From contig NZ_JABFCN010000009.1 of assembly GCF_013087515.1 (NCBI RefSeq), positions 186,001-250,000 of the forward strand: DNA of 64,000 nt, read 5' to 3'. Below, piece by piece: positions 42,483 through 52,289 of this stretch (positions are counted from its first letter, which is position 1; each line of letters begins with the position of its first letter). This DNA comes from Rhizobium sophorae. Lineage in GTDB: Bacteria > Pseudomonadota > Alphaproteobacteria > Rhizobiales > Rhizobiaceae. A program made the translations under genes and the position numbers. The notes beneath the pieces were generated by a model. The model was not told where the DNA came from. It saw only the letters and a list, made by a program, of their open reading frames with translations, and did no database searches.

Positions 42483-45400
42483 TTACTCCCCGGGTGTCGG
42501 GAGAGGATGCGGCGCAGGTGCCGTCTCCTCAGCCTCACCCTTTCTCTTCGTTCGGAACAGCTTGAGCACAATAACGAAGAAGACTGGTACGAAGATGATG
42601 GCAAAGAGCGTACCGCTCAGCACCCCGCCGAGTACCCCCGTACCGATCGCATTCTGCCCGCCTGACCCTGCGCCACTGGCAATAACGAGCGGCACCACGC
42701 CAAGACCGAACGCGAGCGAAGTCATGATGATCGGCCTCAGGCGCTGGCGAGCGGCCTCGAGCGCCGCCTCGGCCAAGCTTTGCCCGCGATCGAAGCCGTC
42801 CTTGGCAAATTCGACGATCAAGATGGCATTCTTTGCGGCTAGGCCGACGGTGGTAAGCAGGCCCACCTGGAAATAAACATCGTTCGACAGCCCGCGGCCG
42901 AGCATCGCCGCCACCGCACCCAAGATGCCAAGCGGCACGATGAGCATCACCGCCGCTGGGATCGACCAGCTTTCGTAGAGCGCCGCGAGGCAAAGGAAGA
43001 CGATCAGCAGCGATAGCGCATAAAGCGTAGGAGCCTGAGCGCCCGACAGCCGCTCCTCGTAGGAGATGCCGCTCCAGTCGAAGCCGAATCCGGCAGGGAG
43101 CTGCGCGGCTAGCCGCTCCATCTCGGCCATCGCCTGGCCGCTGGTATATCCGGGTGCCGCCGCGCCGGCGATCTCCACCGAGGCGACCCCGTTGAACCGT
43201 TCGAGCCTCGGCGAACCGTAACTCCATTCGGCATGGCCGAAAGCGGAAAAGGACACCAGCTGTCCGCTGGCATTGCGAATGAACCAGCGATCGAGGTCAC
43301 CCGGCAGCATTCGGGCGGAGGCGTCGCCCTGCATGTAGACTCGCTTCACGCGGCCCCGATCCATGAAGTCGTTCACGTATGTTGCCCCCCAGGCGGTGGA
43401 GAGCGTGCTGATGATGTCGGAAACCGAAAGGCCGAGGGCGCTGGCGCGTTCCCAGTCGATCACCAAGCGGAACTGGGCTTCGTCGTTTTGCCCGTTCGGT
43501 CGCACGCCCGTAAGCACGGGGCTTTGCGCCGCCAGGCCCAGAAGCTGACCGCGAGCCCCCATGAGGGCCTCGTGTCCGAGACCGCCGCGATCGAGAAGCT
43601 GAAAGTTGAAGCCAGTGGCGTTGCCCAGCTCGCTGATCGCCGGTGGTGCGAAGGCGAAGACCATCGCATCGGGGTAGTTGGCAAAGCGGGCCATGATACG
43701 CCGCGTCAGCGCCTGCACGCTATTTTGAGAGCCGGGGCGATCCGACCAGTTGCGCAGGCTGAGGAAGGCCATGCCCGCGCTCTGACCTCGGCCGGTGAAG
43801 CTGAACCCGTTGATGGCGAACGTCGAAGCGACGACGCCGCTCTCCTCCTCACGAAGATAGCGGGAAATTTCATCGAGCGTGCGTTGCGTGCGCGCGGTGG
43901 TCGCCCCTGGGGGCGACACGACCTGAACGTACGCAGTGCCCTGGTCCTCGTCGGGCAGGAAGGCGCTCGGCAAGCGCGCGAACATTACCGCGAGTATGAC
44001 TAACAGGGCCGTGAACAACATCATCATTCGCAGCGGCCGCCTGAGCGCGTGCCGGACGCCGCTTGCGTAGCCACGAGTGGCCCGGTCAAAACCACGGTTG
44101 AACCAGCCGAAGAAGCCCCGCTGGCCCTGGCCTGGTTTGTGCGGCTTCAGAATTGTGGCGCAAAGCGCTGGGGTGAAGATGATCGCGACGAGCACCGAAA
44201 GACCCATGGCGGTCGCGACGGTGATGGAGAACTGGCGATAGATGACGCCGGTGGAGCCGCCGAAAAAGGCCATGGGCAGGAACACCGCGGATAGCACGAG
44301 GCCTATGCCGACGAGCGCTCCGGTGATCTGGTCCATGGACTTGCGGGTCGCATCGATCGGCGAGAGATGCTCCTCGGTCATCACACGCTCGACATTCTCG
44401 ACCACCACGATGGCGTCATCGACCAGGAGGCCGATCGCCAGCACCATCCCGAACATCGTTAGCGTGTTGATGCTGAACCCTGCCACCTGCAGCACCGCAA
44501 AGGTGCCGAGCAGCACCACCGGCACCGCGATGGTTGGAATCAACGTCGCCCGGAAGTTCTGCAGGAACAGGAACATCACCAGGAAGACGAGCACGACCGC
44601 CTCGATCAGCGTATAGATCACACTCTCGATCGACAGGCGCACGAACGGCGTCGTGTCCAGAGGGTAGACGGCTTCGAGACCGGCAGGAAAGGAGGGCTGC
44701 AGGCGGGCGATCGTCGCGCGTACTGCGGCTGCGGCGTCGAGGGCATTCGCACCGCTCGCCAGTCTGATGCCGATCCCAGCCGCTGGCTGTCCATTGTAAT
44801 AGCTAAGGCTTGAATAGTTCTCGCTGCCGATCTCGACCCGTGCCACGTCGTGCAGCCTCACCTGGGAGCCGTCGGCCTGTACACGCAGCAGGATGGCGCC
44901 GAACTCCTCAGGCGTTTGCAGATAGGACGGACCGACGACAGTCGCGTTCATCTGTTGGTCCGGAACTGCGGGTTCCGCGCCGAGCTCGCCGCTGGCGACC
45001 TGCACGTTCTGGGCCCGGATCGCAGCCGACACATCGGACGGCGTCATGCTGAAGTTCACCAGCTTCGCCGGGTCGAGCCAGATGCGCATGGCGTACTGGG
45101 AGCCGAACACCTGAAAGTCGCCGACGCCCGCGGTACGGCTCAACGGATCCTGCAGCGAGGAGACGATGAAATCCGAGATGTCGGTCCGGTCCATGCTTCC
45201 ATCGGTCGACACCAGACCGACGACCAACAGGAAGTTGCCAGCTGATTTCGCGACGCGAACTCCCTGCTGCTGTACGATCTGCGGCAGGCGGGGCATAGCC
45301 AGCGACAGCTTGTTCTGCACCTGAACCTGCGCCGTGTCCGGATTGGTGCCTTGCGCAAAGGTCAGTGTGATGGTGGCGCTGCCATCCTTGCTGCTATTGG

Positions 45401-45638
45401 CGGTGAAGTAGAGCAGGTTGTCGATCCCATTGAGCTGCTGCTCGATGACCTGGACAACCGTATCCTGCACCGTCTCAGCGGAGGCGCCGGGATAGCTCAC
45501 ATTGATCGAGATCGCCGGTGGGGCGATTGCCGGATATTGGGAGACCGGCAGCGTGCGCAACGATAAAACACCGAACAGCACGATCGCAATTGCGATCACC
45601 CAGGCGAAGACCGGGCGATCAATGAAAAAACGGGCCAT
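42483..45638 (-). CDS. RND efflux permease (AcrB/MexB-like, HAE1 type)
   Basis: A 1051-residue inner-membrane proton antiporter, full length for HAE1 pumps. It begins [17 protein letters not shown], and [17 protein letters not shown] (about residue 405) carries the paired aspartates for proton relay. [19 protein letters not shown] and a second 12-segment half ([22 protein letters not shown]) follow. It exports hydrophobic or amphiphilic compounds with an adaptor and an outer-membrane channel. The adaptor gene lies 13 bases upstream; no outer-membrane factor is encoded here, so a chromosomal TolC/OprM-like partner is implied. Confidence 0.96.
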   Translation of the reverse strand: MARFFIDRPVFAWVIAIAIVLFGVLSLRTLPVSQYPAIAPPAISINVSYPGASAETVQDTVVQVIEQQLNGIDNLLYFTANSSKDGSATITLTFAQGTNPDTAQVQVQNKLSLAMPRLPQIVQQQGVRVAKSAGNFLLVVGLVSTDGSMDRTDISDFIVSSLQDPLSRTAGVGDFQVFGSQYAMRIWLDPAKLVNFSMTPSDVSAAIRAQNVQVASGELGAEPAVPDQQMNATVVGPSYLQTPEEFGAILLRVQADGSQVRLHDVARVEIGSENYSSLSYYNGQPAAGIGIRLASGANALDAAAAVRATIARLQPSFPAGLEAVYPLDTTPFVRLSIESVIYTLIEAVVLVFLVMFLFLQNFRATLIPTIAVPVVLLGTFAVLQVAGFSINTLTMFGMVLAIGLLVDDAIVVVENVERVMTEEHLSPIDATRKSMDQITGALVGIGLVLSAVFLPMAFFGGSTGVIYRQFSITVATAMGLSVLVAIIFTPALCATILKPHKPGQGQRGFFGWFNRGFDRATRGYASGVRHALRRPLRMMMLFTALLVILAVMFARLPSAFLPDEDQGTAYVQVVSPPGATTARTQRTLDEISRYLREEESGVVASTFAINGFSFTGRGQSAGMAFLSLRNWSDRPGSQNSVQALTRRIMARFANYPDAMVFAFAPPAISELGNATGFNFQLLDRGGLGHEALMGARGQLLGLAAQSPVLTGVRPNGQNDEAQFRLVIDWERASALGLSVSDIISTLSTAWGATYVNDFMDRGRVKRVYMQGDASARMLPGDLDRWFIRNASGQLVSFSAFGHAEWSYGSPRLERFNGVASVEIAGAAAPGYTSGQAMAEMERLAAQLPAGFGFDWSGISYEERLSGAQAPTLYALSLLIVFLCLAALYESWSIPAAVMLIVPLGILGAVAAMLGRGLSNDVYFQVGLLTTVGLAAKNAILIVEFAKDGFDRGQSLAEAALEAARQRLRPIIMTSLAFGLGVVPLVIASGAGSGGQNAIGTGVLGGVLSGTLFAIIFVPVFFVIVLKLFRTKRKGEAEETAPAPHPLPTPGE

Positions 45639-45651
45639 GGGAGTCTACCTA

Positions 45652-46893
45652 TCAGCCGCCGACGCGCGGGCGCGCGGCCTGGTTTGCGTTATCGTTTCGC
45701 TCGTTGAGTGCCTGCATTGTCGTCTCGGTCGCTTTGACAGTGCCTCCCGGACGCACCCGCTGGACGCCTTCCACGATGACGCGTTCACCCTGCTGGATAC
45801 CGTCGGTGACGAGCCAGTTAGTGCCTATGGCGCGCTCGGTCGTGAGGATACGTGCTTCCACCACGCCCTGCGCGTTCACGACAAAGGCCGAAGCCTCTCC
45901 GCGCGGCGTGCGCATGACGGCCTGCTGGGGCACCAATAGAGCCCGGTCGGTAACCCCTTCCTCGACCCGGGCGCGGACGAACATGCCGGGCATCAGAGTC
46001 CCCTCGGGGTTGGGGAAGATGGCGCGCAACGTGATCGAGCCGGTGCCCCGGTCGACGATTACCTCAGAGAACTGCAGTTCGCCGGGACGAGGATATTCGG
46101 AGCCGTCCTCGAGAAGCAGCCGGGCCGGCGCTTGGTCGGCTGTGTCGCGCCTTAACGCGCCGCTCGCGATCGCCCGCTGCTGTTGCAGCAGGCGCGCGCT
46201 CGGCTGCGTCAGATCGACATAGATCGGATCCAGCCGAATAATGGTGAGCAGTGCCGCGGTTTGGTTGGCGGTGACGAGCGCCCCGGCGGTCACCGAGGAG
46301 CGGCCGGTACGACCGTCGATGGGCGAGAGGACGCGTGTGTAGGCCACGTTGATCCGTGCGGCCTCGACCGAGGCTTCGGCTGAGCGTACATCCGCATTCG
46401 CCTGGCGCAACGTTGCTTCCGCCGTGTCCAGGTCCCGCTCGCTCATGACCCTGGTGCGGGTGAGGTTCCTGGCGCGGTTGGCATTGCTTTCGGCGAGGGC
46501 AACTGCCGCCTCGGCACGAGCCAGGGCAGCTTCGGCACTGTTAAGGCTCGCTTGATAGGGTGCAGGATCAATCTGATAGAGCTGCTGGCCCGCCTTGATC
46601 TCCTCACCTTCGGTGAACATCCGCTCCTGGATCAAGCCGCCGATCTGCGGCCGGACTTCGGCAGTCTGAAAAGCGGATGTGCGTCCTGGCATCTCGGCAA
46701 AGATCGGCACCTCGTCGCGGCGAATGGCGACGACCGTGACTACGGGCGGCGGTGGGACGACCATTGTCTGAGATTGCGCGTTCTGCGGATCGTCGCAAGC
46801 CGCAAGCGTCAGCAATCCTGCAAGGGTGAAACAAGCGCGTATGCGCACAATCACCCCGGTCAGGCCGTCCTGTTTCCACTGCAATTCAAGCAT
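45652..46893 (-). CDS. RND efflux periplasmic adaptor lipoprotein (MexA/AcrA-like)
   Basis: About 413 residues. A signal segment ends in LTLAAC, a lipobox, so the protein is an inner-membrane-anchored lipoprotein. It has the lipoyl-like VRPQIGGLIQERMFTEGEEIKAGQQLYQIDP, an alpha-hairpin rich in Ala and Glu, and DRALLVPQQAVMRTPRGEASAFVV. GTG codons at 46854 and 46848 and ATG at 46923 are alternative starts; the signal segment would be closer to the N-terminus from the GTGs. It is the first gene of the efflux operon. Operator copy C lies about 340 bases upstream. Confidence 0.92.
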   Translation of the reverse strand: MLELQWKQDGLTGVIVRIRACFTLAGLLTLAACDDPQNAQSQTMVVPPPPVVTVVAIRRDEVPIFAEMPGRTSAFQTAEVRPQIGGLIQERMFTEGEEIKAGQQLYQIDPAPYQASLNSAEAALARAEAAVALAESNANRARNLTRTRVMSERDLDTAEATLRQANADVRSAEASVEAARINVAYTRVLSPIDGRTGRSSVTAGALVTANQTAALLTIIRLDPIYVDLTQPSARLLQQQRAIASGALRRDTADQAPARLLLEDGSEYPRPGELQFSEVIVDRGTGSITLRAIFPNPEGTLMPGMFVRARVEEGVTDRALLVPQQAVMRTPRGEASAFVVNAQGVVEARILTTERAIGTNWLVTDGIQQGERVIVEGVQRVRPGGTVKATETTMQALNERNDNANQAARPRVGG

Positions 46894-47572
46894 GAAGGCT
46901 CCGTGGTCCACTGCGACCAGCAAACGAGTTCGACGAGTATCGTGCCCCCCGGATTTATTGTGCGTCCCTATCGAAGGCGCGCCGAAGCTTACGCCATAAT
47001 CTCATCAAGGAGGTTGCACGCCCTCATTACAGGCGGCTCGGGAGGATTGCCGGACCGAGCAGAGGCTACCCGCCCTGCTTTTTTGGCATGAGGCGGGCGA
47101 TCGAGGCAGAGGTTCGTACCCCCCCCACAACTTTAAAGGGTCCCGAGTGCTCCAGAGGTAAACCGGCGAGGAGCGCGATCTCCTTTCCGATCCGCTCATT
47201 CCGGGGTGAGGCTAACCGCTTGTGGCTCGATGACGAATGCCAAAAAGCACAAATTCCTTGCCTAATCCTCCAATTTAGTAAAAAGATGGTGGTTCAGTCA
47301 ATTCAAGGAATCATCCGTGAAGTGTAAGAGTCGACCCGGGTCCCTGGCGTTTAGTTGTTGAACTCCCTCCCCCCTTGCTAGAGGGTAGCGAAGAGCTGTA
47401 CGCCATTAATTTTTGAGGGAAAGATTCAAGTCACCACTTCGTCGGAGCTTGGCAAGCCCTGGCTCGTCGCCGGCCAGGCGTTCATGGAGTCCGTCCCATG
47501 CGGCTGATACCATGAAAGTCGCTCCAGCAGCAGAAACTGCAAAAGAGCGACCCTTGAACACATGAATACAAA
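46894..47572. other. Control region of the RND operon
   Basis: About 680 bases without a recognisable gene. It contains operator copy C (47234-47271) and an AT-richer stretch to its right. No TetR or MarR repressor is found beside the pump, which is unusual for such operons. Confidence 0.45.
47234..47271 (-). promoter_or_regulatory. AraC-type operator copy C (upstream of RND operon)
   Basis: CGAATGCC, 17 bases, TGCCTAATCCTCC on the plus strand, with flanking similarity to copy B. Its position about 340 bases upstream of the adaptor gene and 302 bases from the end of the AraC_N-type regulator at 47573 suggests that this regulator controls the pump. Confidence 0.6.
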
Positions 47573-48607
47573 TTACGCGGTTTGCACTTTCCGGCTGGCG
47601 TATTTGCTATGCAGGCGCTGCTGGTTCATGACGTCCTGCTTTGGCGCGGCCCCAAACGTGCGGGAATATTCGCGGCTGAATTGCGAAGCGCTTTCGTAAC
47701 CAACCTGGTAGGCTGCCTCCGCCACGTTTGCAGCCTCCGCCACCATCAGTCGTCTTGCCTCGAGAAGGCGCAGTTGTTTCTGGAACTGAAGCGGCGACAT
47801 CGAGGTCAGCGCCTTAAAGTGCTGGTGGAAGGACGACGGGCTCATCCGGGCAATCTCTGCCAATTGTTCGACCCGCAGCGTCTGCGCGAAATTCACATGC
47901 AGCGTGGATATCGCCTTGACCACGCGCTCGATATTCGATTCCGGGAGCGCCAGCTTGCAGAGTTCGGCGCCATGCGGCCCGCTCAGCAACCAGTAGCAGA
48001 TCTCACGCATCACTGATGGATAAAGGATCGGGATTGCCTTCGGTGTCTTCGCCATTCGGATCAGACGCAGGAGGCAGTCTGCCAACGGTTCGTCGACCTT
48101 GCCCACGAAAACGCAGGGTCCGGGATCTGATGCCGGAACCGGCGGGGTCTCCAGCTGCTCCAGAACCTCGCGCATTGTGGCGACGTCGAAATCGACGGTG
48201 ACACCGACATAAGGCGCCTCAGGACTTGCCTCAGCGATCCGGCCCTTCGCCGGAAGCTCGACGCTCACCACCAGGCATTCCATCGCACCGTAGTCCAGCC
48301 TGTCTTCTCCGAAGTGGATTTCCTTTGCGCCCTGCAGCACGACACAGAGTGACGGCCGGTAGAGCGCCCGCATCGGCATCATCGCTTGGGAAGACCGGAC
48401 GATGTTGAAGCCTTCTATCGGCGTCGGAAACAGGCCCTGCCCGCCCCCTTGTTCTTCGATATAGGCGGTGACCGCCGCAAGAAGCGATGACGACACTCGA
48501 GCCTCCGGCTGGTTGTGAGGCCCGGGCAAAACACGGCCTTCTCGCGATAGCGTATGGCCATCTGTAGGAATAGGCAAGTTTCTTGATGGTTCAGGCATTC
48601 TGATCAT
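47573..48607 (-). CDS. AraC family regulator, AraC_N type (copy 2)
   Basis: A 344-residue protein from the ATG giving MIRMPEPSRNLPIP, aligned with MTRMPNTSINLPIP of the paralogue; GGAG lies 6 bases before it. An ATG at 48619 is less likely. The AraC_N domain (RPSLCVVLQGAKEIHFG) and two HTH units (VEQLAEIARMSPSSFHQHFKAL, VAEAAYQVGYESASQFSREYSRTF) are as in 29684-30718. It is a segmental duplicate including the upstream region, since the divergent gene start is also preserved as a stump. Candidate regulator of the RND operon and of the operator set. Confidence 0.92.
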   Translation of the reverse strand: MIRMPEPSRNLPIPTDGHTLSREGRVLPGPHNQPEARVSSSLLAAVTAYIEEQGGGQGLFPTPIEGFNIVRSSQAMMPMRALYRPSLCVVLQGAKEIHFGEDRLDYGAMECLVVSVELPAKGRIAEASPEAPYVGVTVDFDVATMREVLEQLETPPVPASDPGPCVFVGKVDEPLADCLLRLIRMAKTPKAIPILYPSVMREICYWLLSGPHGAELCKLALPESNIERVVKAISTLHVNFAQTLRVEQLAEIARMSPSSFHQHFKALTSMSPLQFQKQLRLLEARRLMVAEAANVAEAAYQVGYESASQFSREYSRTFGAAPKQDVMNQQRLHSKYASRKVQTA

Positions 48608-48659
48608 CGGACACTCCATCTAGCTTGAAAGTGCCAGCCAAGCGAGGAGTGCACTCAAC

Positions 48660-48698
48660 ATGACAGAAACAGCAGCGCGGTCAATAGATGTTCAATGA
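48660..48698 (+). pseudogene. 12-codon stump of a duplicated MFS gene
   Basis: ATG followed by codons for TETAARSIDVQ and a TGA. The intact MFS gene at 30772 begins MTETAASSIDKH at the same relative place, divergent from the paralogous AraC gene. A GAGGAG site is preserved. The rest of the transporter is missing and the sequence beyond diverges. It may still be translated as a short peptide. Confidence 0.65.
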
Positions 48699-48894
48699 GA
48701 GCAAACTCTAGCGGAAGCAGTGTCTATCACTGTGAACGGAACGAATGCCGCTGAAATACACAGTGGCTCCGGCCCTGGGATGCTGCTCCCGGAGCAACCA
48801 AGCACATCGCTCTTTAGCTTTTGGGGCAGTCACGACTAACCGGCCTCGGCCGTATCCGCGAGCTTACGCAATTCTCGAAAAGGAGACATTCCCG

Positions 48895-49746
48895 ATGTCC
48901 GATACTGACAACTCCCGGCGAACCTTCATGGCGCTTGCAGCTGCCGCACCGGCCGCGCTTGCTCTCAGTGGAACGGCTTCGGCCCAAACTTCCGCGGCCA
49001 ACCCTGGAACCGTTCCCGGCGCCGGCCGGGCTGCCGTCATCACCGGCTCGTCGCGTGGCATCGGCGCTGCCACTGCCCGCCGTCTGGCGCGAGACGCCTA
49101 TGCCGTTACGGTGAACTACCTCACCAATCGCGATCTGGCCGATCAAGTCGTAGCCGACATCAGGACGGCTGGGGGGCGTGCAATGGCGCGCCAGGCGGAC
49201 GTCGCGGATTCGGCTGCTGTCAAGGCCCTTTTCGACGCCAATGAAGAGGCTTATGGCGGCGTGGACGTGGTGGTCAACAATGCCGGGATCATGAATGTCG
49301 GTCCCTTTGCCCAGATGACCGACGATGCTTTCAATCGAATGATAGCAACCAATATGACGGGAAGTTTCAATGTTCTGCGCGAGGCGGCGCGACGCATCCG
49401 TGACGGTGGCAGGATCGTCAGTTTGAGCTCGAGCATCATTCTCCAGAAGCCGGCATATACGGGAGCCTACGCGGCCACCAAGGCGGCGCAGGAAATTTAC
49501 TCGAGCGTCCTCGCAAAGGAGCTGGCGGGCCGCAATATTTCTGTCAACGCCGTGTCACCAGGAGCGGTCGACACCCAGCTGCTGCGCCAGCATGGCGAGG
49601 AAGCACTGCGAGGCATCCCTGAAGCGACGCCTCTCCGACGTCTGGGCCAGCCGGAGGACATTGCAAACGTCATCGCGCTACTCTGCTCTCAGGACGGCGC
49701 ATGGATCGACGGTCAAAACGTCTTCGCGAATGGCGGCCTGGGTTGA
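48895..49746 (+). CDS. Tat-exported SDR oxidoreductase (FabG-like)
   Basis: A 283-residue protein with a twin-arginine signal (NSRRTFMALAAAAPAALALSG, cleavage near SAQT) and a classical SDR domain: ITGSSRGIGAATARRL, VNNAGIMNVGP, LSSSIILQKPAYTGAYAATKAA, NAVSPGAVDTQLL. It closely resembles the untagged SDR at 34504. AGGAG lies 9 bases before the ATG. It follows the MFS stump and may sit where the transporter used to be. Confidence 0.9.
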   Translation: MSDTDNSRRTFMALAAAAPAALALSGTASAQTSAANPGTVPGAGRAAVITGSSRGIGAATARRLARDAYAVTVNYLTNRDLADQVVADIRTAGGRAMARQADVADSAAVKALFDANEEAYGGVDVVVNNAGIMNVGPFAQMTDDAFNRMIATNMTGSFNVLREAARRIRDGGRIVSLSSSIILQKPAYTGAYAATKAAQEIYSSVLAKELAGRNISVNAVSPGAVDTQLLRQHGEEALRGIPEATPLRRLGQPEDIANVIALLCSQDGAWIDGQNVFANGGLG

Positions 49747-50033
49747 GAACGGGGGGCATGACCTTCGGGAGCATGAGCGAACGTGGCAGTTCCCCAGCAG
49801 GGGGATGCGCAGGCAGCGCACCCCGTCAAGTACGACCAATCTGCTTCTAACCCGGCTCCAGCCAAAACGAACTGAAATCGGATCACGGAAGCCGCCCCAC
49901 TCCCGCGGGTCCGAGAGGTCGCCACTCTTCCCCCCGAAGCAATGACGACCTCAGGCCACCGAAGGCGAACGCTAACAAGCGGCCTTCGGTGGCCGCAGCC
50001 GGAAGAGCATTTCACGGAACCGAAGGACCCAAA
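49747..50033. other. Intergenic region before the dedA operon
   Basis: About 290 bases with no coding signal I can support. The stretch 49950-50010 contains GCCACCGAAGGCGAACGCT-type runs and their partial repeats. No promoter stands out. Confidence 0.3.
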
Positions 50034-50201
50034 ATGGCGAAGAATTGGATCACCGATCATACCGCGTCCGAACACCATTGGGAGAGACGTCTCGCGGCTC
50101 GGCTCCGGAACGCGGCCCAGACGCTGAGGGGATTCTGCGAGCCGAAGGCACTGTCAGTTATCATCCGCCAGGGTGCGCCAGCTGTTACCGGAGAGGTTTG
50201 A
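50034..50201 (+). CDS. Small hypothetical protein coupled to dedA
   Basis: A 55-codon frame (MAKNWITDHTASEHHWERRL) with GAAGGA about 8 bases upstream. It stops 4 bases before the likely TTG start of the DedA gene, whose ribosome binding site lies inside its 3' end. The tight arrangement argues for translation, but the sequence matches no family I know. Confidence 0.4.
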   Translation: MAKNWITDHTASEHHWERRLAARLRNAAQTLRGFCEPKALSVIIRQGAPAVTGEV

Positions 50202-50205
50202 CGCC

Positions 50206-50844
50206 TTGGACCCGCTTGGAAGCCTCATCGACTGGATAGCGACATATGGAGTGTTCGGCCTGTTCGCGATCGGACTGGCGGAGCGATTCATTCCTGCTTT
50301 GCCGTCCTACGGCGTCCTGATCGCAATCGGCATTGCTGCTGTCGAGGGCGCCTGGTCCATCCCGGTCGCCATCATCGTTACGACGATCGGAAGCTTTTGC
50401 GGCGCGCTTGCCCTCTACTTGCTCGTTCGCGCGTTGGGACAGAACAGGTCCATCCGGCTGCTATATCGGATTGGCAGGTTCCTGGGCCTGTCATCAGCAC
50501 GCATCGATAAAACTCTCGCATCATTCCGGGCGCGGGAGCGCACCCTGATCTTTATCTCCCAACTCATTCCGACCGTGCGCCTGATCGCGCCCGTGGTCGC
50601 CGGACTCATTCACGCGGACTTCCGGCGATTTGCGAGCGGCACCGTGGTAGGCATCACCTTCTGGAATGGCCTGTTCATCGCGGCCGGCTACATTGCCGTG
50701 CTGCTAGCGCCTGGAATGACCGCATCTACCTTGGCGATCAAGATGCTCGTCTTCCTCCTCGTAACAGAGGCGCTGCTCGCGCTGACATGGCGAGTGGCCG
50801 CTCGGTACCGGTGGCGAACAGCCCCAAGGGAGAGCCGCTCATGA
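50206..50844 (+). CDS. DedA/SNARE-associated family membrane protein
   Basis: About 212 residues (MDPLGSLIDWIATYGVFGLFAIGLAERFIPALPSYG) with five to six hydrophobic segments. The SNARE-associated/DedA domain has GSFCGALALYLLVRALG and a FISQLIPTVRLIAPVVAGLIHADFRRF segment with the conserved Arg. DedA proteins are lipid transporters or scramblases supporting membrane homeostasis. TTG at 50206 with GAGAGG upstream is preferred; GTG at 50173 is an alternative. It overlaps the methyltransferase by 4 bases. Confidence 0.85.
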   Translation: MDPLGSLIDWIATYGVFGLFAIGLAERFIPALPSYGVLIAIGIAAVEGAWSIPVAIIVTTIGSFCGALALYLLVRALGQNRSIRLLYRIGRFLGLSSARIDKTLASFRARERTLIFISQLIPTVRLIAPVVAGLIHADFRRFASGTVVGITFWNGLFIAAGYIAVLLAPGMTASTLAIKMLVFLLVTEALLALTWRVAARYRWRTAPRESRS

Positions 50845-51509
50845 CAAGCAAAACGGCCGACGCCGTCCACTTCTTTCGTGCCTGGCTGTCCGAGCCCCTC
50901 CGTGTCGCCGCAGTCATCCCCTCCGGGCGCGCGCTGTCGGCTCTGATGGTATCGGAGGTCTCGCCGGAGATGGGCCCGGTTATCGAGCTCGGCCCTGGGA
51001 CGGGTGCGTTCACACGCGCTCTGATCGCTAAGGGCATAACCGAAGAGAACCTGGCGCTCATCGAATACGGATCAGATTTCGCCGCAAAGCTGAATTTGTA
51101 CTTTCCACGTGCAAAGATCTTCAGGATGGATGCGGCCAAGCTGCACGATGTCGTTCTGTTCAACGGCGTGCGGGCCGGGGCGGTCATCAGCGGCCTTCCG
51201 CTACTCTCGATGCCCCCTCGAAAAGTCCTCTCAATTCTGGATGGTGCGTTTGCGCACCTACGCGCCGATGGGGCGTTCTATCAGTTCACCTATGGCCCGC
51301 GGTGCCCGATCTCAAGGTCTCTGCTCGATCGTTTGGGCCTGAAGGCGAATTTCATTGGCCATACCTTTGCGAACATTCCTCCGGCAGCCGTCTACCGCAT
51401 TCGTCACCGCAAGCCGCGACGCACGCCAGCCCAACGCTTACTCCAGTTGCCGTTGTCGCCCGACGGCCAGCAGCCCTGGCCATGGGACCGACGGTCTAAT
51501 GACCGGTGA
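50841..51509 (+). CDS. SAM-dependent methyltransferase, PmtA-like
   Basis: A 222-residue protein: FFRAWLSEPLRVAAVIPSGRALS before motif I VIELGPGTGAFTRALI, then LIEYGSDFAAKL and VISGLPLLSMPP. This is the pattern of phosphatidylethanolamine N-methyltransferase PmtA and related rRNA-dimethylase-like enzymes in Alphaproteobacteria. Together with DedA a membrane-lipid role is likely. Its ATG overlaps the dedA stop. A broken second copy of the N-terminal part is at 54793-54990. Confidence 0.82.
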   Translation: MTSKTADAVHFFRAWLSEPLRVAAVIPSGRALSALMVSEVSPEMGPVIELGPGTGAFTRALIAKGITEENLALIEYGSDFAAKLNLYFPRAKIFRMDAAKLHDVVLFNGVRAGAVISGLPLLSMPPRKVLSILDGAFAHLRADGAFYQFTYGPRCPISRSLLDRLGLKANFIGHTFANIPPAAVYRIRHRKPRRTPAQRLLQLPLSPDGQQPWPWDRRSNDR

Positions 51510-51705
51510 CAGACATGAGATCACAACTAGTTGCCCGCTGGGGGGCCGGCGCGCCATGGCGAAGGGTGATTTGCAGACGCCCCCCGCCGCTCAGCAAGCT
51601 GTTCGTCGATTCATGGCCGCGCGACAGGGCTGCCTGATCAGATCGCCCGCGGGCAATCCGTGTCATGACGCCGACCGTTTCATCGCTGATCGAGACGTTC
51701 TTGTG

Positions 51706-52221
51706 TCACAGGATGGCAGATCCAACCTTTTGGACGCGCTCTACGGCTTTGATCTCGGTTGGCGAGGGTTCGATGCCGAGGGACACGTACAGCGTGGCGT
51801 TGGCATATTCGGCAATCCGTACGATCAGGCCGTCCTTGACGTCAAAGCGGGTGATATAGACGTTGCTGTACCGCTCGCCGGACTGGGTAACAGTCGCCTC
51901 GCCGCGGCCTTCGAGGAATGCGCGCTTCCCATCCGCCGACTCCGTCCATTCCGGATCGGGCCAGCGAAGCCCGGTGAATTTCCTGAACAGACCGTAGGTA
52001 TAATCGACGACCTCCTCTTTGCCGGAAAAAATTCCCTGCGGATCGCCGGTCGCTTCCGACGAGATGGGGAACATCTGCACCACGTCATCGGCGAGGCTAT
52101 TAGCAATGCCCTCGCGATCGCCGATCTCGATGAACCTGACATAATCCTTTGCAACTTCAAGCGCGCTCTCGCGGGCCACCGGACGGGACCAACCGACATC
52201 CTGGTCTTTACTGTCTGTCAT
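51706..52221 (-). CDS. SnoaL/NTF2-like protein
   Basis: A 171-residue protein of the SnoaL type: ALEVAKDYVRFIEIGDREGIANSLADDVVQMFP at the start and YSNVYITRFDVKDGLIVRIAEYAN near the end. Such proteins are isomerases, dehydratases or ligand carriers. It is divergent from a TetR gene (52290) with about 68 bases between and is thus its probable target. Confidence 0.82.
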   Translation of the reverse strand: MTDSKDQDVGWSRPVARESALEVAKDYVRFIEIGDREGIANSLADDVVQMFPISSEATGDPQGIFSGKEEVVDYTYGLFRKFTGLRWPDPEWTESADGKRAFLEGRGEATVTQSGERYSNVYITRFDVKDGLIVRIAEYANATLYVSLGIEPSPTEIKAVERVQKVGSAIL

Positions 52222-52289
52222 GACTTTTCCTCTCGATCAACGATATCCCTCGAATATACGGGCTAAAGCTCGCATTGGTTACTCGCATT

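Noticed and set aside
51355-52266. 303-codon plus-strand frame
   Set aside because: Overlaps the end of the methyltransferase and is antisense to the SnoaL-like gene; no protein family visible.
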